Source: DASZOC01 sp035550975 (GTDB taxonomy: Bacteria > Actinomycetota > CADDZG01 > WHSQ01). From it: a DNA stretch of 64,000 bases. The notes below the pieces were generated by a model that was given only the letters and a program-made list of their open reading frames with translations, did not search any database and was not told where the DNA came from. The translations under genes and the position numbers were made by a program. Each line of letters begins with the position of its first letter. The stretch's first letter is position 1. The stretch covers positions 33,447 through 97,446 of the forward strand of contig DASZOC010000032.1 in assembly GCA_035550975.1 (NCBI GenBank). The letters run 5' to 3'. Of the stretch, positions 60,510 to 64,000 are shown piece after piece.

Positions 60510-60611
60510 GTGGGAAACAAGGACAAGGGTGGGTCGAAGGACAGCAAGAAGGCCCCGAAGCAGAACCTCAAAGAGAAGCGTCAGGCGAAGAAGGCCAAGA
60601 AGAGCAAGTAG
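60510..60611 (+). CDS. Tiny lysine-rich protein (33 aa)
   Basis: GTG at 60510 follows AAGGAG by five bases, and the frame reads GNKDKGGSKDSKKAPK then QNLKEKRQAKKAKKSK before TAG. Fourteen of 33 residues are lysine. Short basic ORFs with an LKEKRxAKKAKK core recur, as I recall, in actinobacterial genomes. The good ribosome site and location in a gene-free gap argue for a real gene. Possibly nucleic-acid binding. Stop is eight bases before the next ATG. Confidence 0.6.
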   Translation: MGNKDKGGSKDSKKAPKQNLKEKRQAKKAKKSK

Positions 60612-60619
60612 GTAGCAGG

Positions 60620-61030
60620 ATGACGCGCGACGAGGCGATCGCTTTCATCCGTGACAACCATCGCGCCGTGCTCGTTACGCGGCGCAGCTCCGGGTCTCTC
60701 CAAACGTCGCCGATCACGATCGGTGTCGACGACGACGGTCACGCCGTGGTCAGCAGCCGCGAGACGGCATACAAGGTGCGCAACCTGCGTCGCCACCCGC
60801 GCGCGACCGTTTGCGTGTTCACCGACCAGTTCTTCGGCGAGTGGGTACAGATCGATGGGGATGTTGACATCGCGTCGCTGCCGGAAGCTATGGAGCCACT
60901 GGTCGACTACTACAGGGCCATTCGTGGAGAGCACCCGGATTGGGACGAGTACCGGCGGGTGATGGAACAGGAACAGCGCGTGCTGGTCCGTATCGCGATC
61001 GAGGAGGTCGGGCCGAAGAGGTCCGGGTGA
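60620..61030 (+). CDS. PPOX-class (pyridoxamine oxidase-like) flavin/F420-binding protein
   Basis: 136 residues, single split-barrel domain. FIRDNHRAVLVTRRSSGSLQTSPI, VVSSRETAYKVRNLRRHPRATVCVF and WVQIDGDVDIA follow the usual order of F420-dependent PPOX reductases, with the K-x-R-N-L-R-R-x-P phosphate-binding stretch. The cofactor could be FMN or F420. The stop overlaps the GTG of the chromate transporter (GTGA). Confidence 0.85.
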   Translation: MTRDEAIAFIRDNHRAVLVTRRSSGSLQTSPITIGVDDDGHAVVSSRETAYKVRNLRRHPRATVCVFTDQFFGEWVQIDGDVDIASLPEAMEPLVDYYRAIRGEHPDWDEYRRVMEQEQRVLVRIAIEEVGPKRSG

Positions 61031-62415
61031 CGCGAGGGTCTCCGGCAGTAGGTCGAGCGGCAGAGACCGCGCATCTAGTTCCGCTGCGCGACGCGCTTCG
61101 TTGGTGGACCAAGCTCGGCTTCGTCAACTTCGGTGGGCCGGCAGGTCAGATCGCGATCATGCACGACGAGCTCGTCGTGCGGAAGCGATGGATCAGCGAG
61201 CGCCGCTTCCTGCATGCGCTGAACTACTGCATGCTCCTACCTGGGCCGGAGGCACAGCAGCTGGCCATCTACATCGGGTGGCTCCTCAACGGCAACGTAG
61301 GTGGCATCGCCGCCGGTGTGCTGTTCGTGGCGCCTGCGTTCTTTCTGATCCTCGGACTCTCGTGGACGTACGCCGTATACGGCGACGTCTCCTGGGTAGC
61401 CGCGGTGTTCTACGGGCTCCAGGCGGCGGTCATCGCGCTCGTGGCGGCCGCCGTCTTGAGGATCGGCGCGAAGGCGGTCAGGACACCCTTGATGGCCGCG
61501 ATCGCGGGGGCCGCATTCGTCGGCATATTCCTGTTGAAGATGCCGTTCCCGCTGATCATCCTTGCTGCTGGTGTGGCCGGCGTGGTTGCGGCGCGTGTCG
61601 CTCCGGAGATGCTCGTTCGTGGCACCCACGACGATGTAGAAGACGACGCGGTCTTGGGCGACGCCGAGATCGAACGCAGGTCGCGTCGCAGCGGGCGACA
61701 GACGTTGCGCGTCGTCGCCATCGGCCTCTTCGTCTGGTGGGCCCCGTTGATCGGCGTGATCTTCGCGCGGGGGACACACGACACACTGACCCGCGCGGCG
61801 TTGTTCTTCAGCCAGGCGGCGATGGTCACGTTCGGCGGGGCGTACGCGGTCCTCGCGTACATCAACCAGGCGGCGGTGCACGATTTCGGCTGGCTCGAAC
61901 CGGGGCAGATGGTCACCGGCTTGGGTCTTGCGGAATCGACTCCGGGACCGCTGATCATGGTCACGGAGTTCGTCGGTTTCCTCGCCGCCTACCGTTTCCC
62001 CGGTGGGTTGGATCCGGTGATTGCCGGGATAGCGGGGGCCGCGGTCGCGGTATGGGCGACGTTCGCTCCTTGTTTCCTGTGGATCTTCCTCGGAGCTCCT
62101 TACATCGAGAGACTGCGCGAGAACCGCACGGTCGGAGCTGCCCTGGCGGGCGTCACCGCGGCGGTCGTCGGAGTGATCTTGAACCTGGGGGTGACGTTCG
62201 GCTTGGCCGTCCTGTTCAGGTCCGTCACGCGGGGAAATGTCCTCGGCATGACCTACCCGCGGCCCGAGTGGAACACGGTGGACCTGTTCCTCACCGGGCT
62301 CGCGGTCGCGGGGTTCGTCGCGCTGTGGCGGTTACGTCTCAACGTGCTGTGGGTCGTAGGCGCGAGTGCAGCGTTCGGGCTGGTCTGGAGACTCACGCTC
62401 CTGGGCTCGGCCTGA
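61027..62415 (+). CDS. chrA: Chromate transporter, ChrA (CHR superfamily, long form)
   Basis: About 462 residues from GTG 61027. There are two homologous halves of ~6 helices. The first has KLGFVNFGGPAGQIAIMHDELV and LLPGPEAQQLAIYIGWLLNG; the second has AAMVTFGGAYAVLAYINQAAV and TGLGLAESTPGPLIMVTEFVGF. The paired FGGP/FGGA and PGPEA/TPGPL motifs are the CHR signatures. It exports chromate in characterised members. It is followed by a CsoR-type repressor gene, but the operator seen belongs to that gene. Confidence 0.9.
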   Translation: MTRGSPAVGRAAETAHLVPLRDALRWWTKLGFVNFGGPAGQIAIMHDELVVRKRWISERRFLHALNYCMLLPGPEAQQLAIYIGWLLNGNVGGIAAGVLFVAPAFFLILGLSWTYAVYGDVSWVAAVFYGLQAAVIALVAAAVLRIGAKAVRTPLMAAIAGAAFVGIFLLKMPFPLIILAAGVAGVVAARVAPEMLVRGTHDDVEDDAVLGDAEIERRSRRSGRQTLRVVAIGLFVWWAPLIGVIFARGTHDTLTRAALFFSQAAMVTFGGAYAVLAYINQAAVHDFGWLEPGQMVTGLGLAESTPGPLIMVTEFVGFLAAYRFPGGLDPVIAGIAGAAVAVWATFAPCFLWIFLGAPYIERLRENRTVGAALAGVTAAVVGVILNLGVTFGLAVLFRSVTRGNVLGMTYPRPEWNTVDLFLTGLAVAGFVALWRLRLNVLWVVGASAAFGLVWRLTLLGSA

Positions 62416-62453
62416 CTCGACTCCGCCGACACCCGAGCTGGACCTTGTCTACA

Positions 62454-62470
62454 GTACCCCCCCAGGGTAT
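62454..62470. promoter_or_regulatory. CsoR-type operator
   Basis: GTACCCCCCCAGGGTAT is a pseudo-palindrome (TACCC...GGGTA around a C-rich centre) that matches the usual CsoR/RcnR-family operator form. It lies 25 bases before the repressor ATG, where it would overlap a promoter. Confidence 0.65.
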
Positions 62471-62495
62471 GGTGGACTCGGGAAAGGAGGTTCCG

Positions 62496-62765
62496 ATGAG
62501 AGGGTATTACGGAGGCAAGGACGAGATGCTGGCGCGGCTGCGCAGGATCGAAGGCCAGGTACGCGGCCTGCAGAAGATGGTGGACAACGACGACTACTGC
62601 ATCGACATCCTGACGCAGATCACGGCTGCGTCGAACGCGCTCAAGAAGGTGGCGGTCGGCCTGCTCGACGATCACATCCGCCACTGCGTCGCGCGCGGCA
62701 CGGAGAAGGACAAGGACATGGTGACCGAAGCCACCGCCGCGATCGAACGCCTGGTGAAGTCCTAG
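62496..62765 (+). CDS. csoR: CsoR-family metal-sensing transcriptional repressor
   Basis: 89 residues, all-helical. The Cu(I)-type ligand set Cys35, His60 and Cys64 (DDYCID; DDHIRHC) is intact and spaced as in CsoR (C-x24-H-x3-C). LARLRRIEGQVRGLQKMV is the family-specific DNA-binding helix. A very strong AAAGGAGG precedes the ATG. It likely represses its own operon through 62454-62470 and lets go when copper binds. No copper ATPase gene follows in the window, so the other target is elsewhere or was lost. Confidence 0.9.
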   Translation: MRGYYGGKDEMLARLRRIEGQVRGLQKMVDNDDYCIDILTQITAASNALKKVAVGLLDDHIRHCVARGTEKDKDMVTEATAAIERLVKS

Positions 62766-62931
62766 CGCGCGATCAGCCGGACCTCGCGGCGTCCTTTCTG
62801 TCCTGGATCGCGCCGATTCGCGCCGCGCTTTCGGACCGGATCCGGCCGAGGCGCTGGAATCTCGGGAACATTCTGTGGCACGTTGACGTCGTAGGCCACG
62901 TCTAGCTCAACAGGAAGAAGGAGTTCTCGCG

Positions 62932-64000
62932 GTGTTCCTTTTCGAAAGTTCGTTCGTTCGGCGCGCCTCGGCGCCGGTGATCGTTGTGTCATTGTTCGCA
63001 CTGGCGGCGGCATCTTCGGTTGTAGCACAGGCGGCGGGTGATGAACTCGCGCGGGACGCGCTCGCGCGCCCGTCCGGCTCCACTCTGTCGTATGGGACCT
63101 ATCTAGGAGGGTCCGGGCTGTACGAGAACCTCACGTCCGTCGCGACCGACGCTGCCGGCAACGTGTTCGTCACGGGCGTGACCGACGGCCGCGTTCCAGT
63201 GACAGAAGGTGCGTTCCAGCCCGAGCCGCCGGGTGGCGGTGATGCGTTCGTCGCGAAACTGGATCCTGCCGGTGCACCCGTGTGGGCGACATACGTGGGT
63301 GGGACGCACGGCGACGTGGCGAACGACGTGGCGGTGGGGCCGGACGGCACCGTCTACGTCGCGGGGACAACGCTGTCGCAAGACTTCCCCACGACCCCCG
63401 GCGCTTTGCAACGGGAATTCAGAGGACAGAACACCGGGTGCGATCCCCACTGTTACGGAGACGCTTTCGTCACGCGGCTCAGCTCCGACGGTTCGACGCT
63501 GGAATACTCGACCTACCTGGGCGGTAGCGACGCCGACGGAGCCAGCGGAGTCGCGATCACCGCGACGGGAGTCGCGATCGTTGCCGGTGAAACCAGCTCC
63601 GCCGACTTCCCCGCGTCTCAAGGATCCTTCGACCCCACCTACAACGTGCCGACCTGCTTCGACATGTGCGAGGCGGACGTTTTCGTCGCGGAGCTGAATC
63701 CCGCCGGGACGAGGTTGCTCCACGCTACCTATCTCGGCGGCACCTCCTGGGATTCGCCGGCCGATGTGGCACTTGATGCGGGCGGCAACATCTACGTCGC
63801 CGGAAGTAGCCGCTCTACGGACCTGCCGACGACGCCGGATTCGTATCAACGGGCCAAGAACGGCAACGGCGACTTCGACTTCAACGGTTTCATCGCGGCT
63901 TTCGAGGGTGACCTCGCTGCCGCCAGGTATGTCACCTACCTCGGACGTCGCAGCGAGGAACACGTCTCCGGCGTAACCGTCGACCCGGGCGGGCGGGCGT
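62932..64000 (+). CDS. Secreted SBBP-repeat protein, 5' part (runs off the window)
   Basis: GTG at 62932 (AAGGAG ~9 bases upstream) opens a frame that stays open to the end of the window, about 356 residues. A signal peptide (VIVVSLFALAAASSVVAQA) precedes at least five SBBP repeats, such as LSYGTYLGGSGLYENLTSVATD, VYVAGTTLSQDFPTTPGALQ and YSTYLGGSDADGASGV. It is related in design to the protein at 64-2160. Short cysteine-containing inserts (GCDPHCYGDAF, CFDMCEADVF) distinguish it. The C-terminus is not seen, so RTX repeats or an anchor cannot be excluded. Confidence 0.85.
   Translation, partial: MFLFESSFVRRASAPVIVVSLFALAAASSVVAQAAGDELARDALARPSGSTLSYGTYLGGSGLYENLTSVATDAAGNVFVTGVTDGRVPVTEGAFQPEPPGGGDAFVAKLDPAGAPVWATYVGGTHGDVANDVAVGPDGTVYVAGTTLSQDFPTTPGALQREFRGQNTGCDPHCYGDAFVTRLSSDGSTLEYSTYLGGSDADGASGVAITATGVAIVAGETSSADFPASQGSFDPTYNVPTCFDMCEADVFVAELNPAGTRLLHATYLGGTSWDSPADVALDAGGNIYVAGSSRSTDLPTTPDSYQRAKNGNGDFDFNGFIAAFEGDLAAARYVTYLGRRSEEHVSGVTVDPGGRA

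Overview
The window comes from a high-GC bacterium, most likely a deep-branching member of the Actinomycetota. The support is a 1202-residue KGD-type 2-oxoglutarate dehydrogenase with a fused E2 acyltransferase domain, two surface hydrolases ending in LAxTG class E sortase signals, frequent GTG starts, ATGA/GTGA gene overlaps, and a large LuxR-type (LAL) regulator. I cannot place it below phylum.

Layout. Positions 64-2160 hold a secreted SBBP/RTX protein on the minus strand. From 2308 to 45241 three identical 43-bp copies of the 3' half of tRNA-Lys(CTT) occur in direct orientation (2308, 39804, and 45199 at the intact tRNA). They split this stretch into a 37.5-kb and a 5.4-kb segment that look like tandem islands integrated at the tRNA-Lys 3' end. 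No integrase gene is visible. A decayed tRNA-Sec-like sequence (UCA anticodon) lies just inside the left end.

The 37.5-kb segment is a catabolic and uptake island. It encodes an IpdA/IpdB-like CoA-transferase-fold pair, a LAL regulator, two SDR dehydrogenases, two acyl-CoA synthetases, a thiolase and an NPD-family flavoenzyme. Together these resemble the set that mycobacteria use for the C/D rings of steroids. The same island has two paralogous secreted esterase-like hydrolases with LAxTG anchors and two branched-chain-amino-acid-type ABC importers. Importer 1 has separate genes (SBP, unknown secreted protein, LivH, LivM, LivG, LivF). Importer 2 is built of fusions: LivH-LivM, then an MFS permease joined to LivF and LivG, then an SBP lipoprotein. 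A plausible reading is that surface hydrolases release a carboxylic or lipid substrate, the importers bring it in, the synthetases activate it, and the thiolase, SDRs and IpdAB-like pair degrade it. The substrate is unknown.

The 5.4-kb segment carries a Phd/YefM-RelE toxin-antitoxin pair with a TGTACA-type operator, a serine beta-lactamase-like hydrolase, a leftover 3' end of a second relE gene, and a 1106-residue adenylate cyclase/ATPase/TPR regulator.

From 45402 onward the content looks like ordinary chromosome: an HD-GYP protein, tRNA-His, an MFS permease, a two-repeat ABM-like protein, KGD, an NAD-dependent epimerase, a channel-like membrane protein, a hypothetical protein, an FdhF/YdeP-type molybdoenzyme with FdhD, an O6-alkylguanine-DNA alkyltransferase, a second MFS permease, a 33-residue lysine-rich ORF, a PPOX protein, a ChrA-type chromate transporter, a CsoR-type repressor with its own operator, and the start of a second SBBP-repeat protein that runs off the end.
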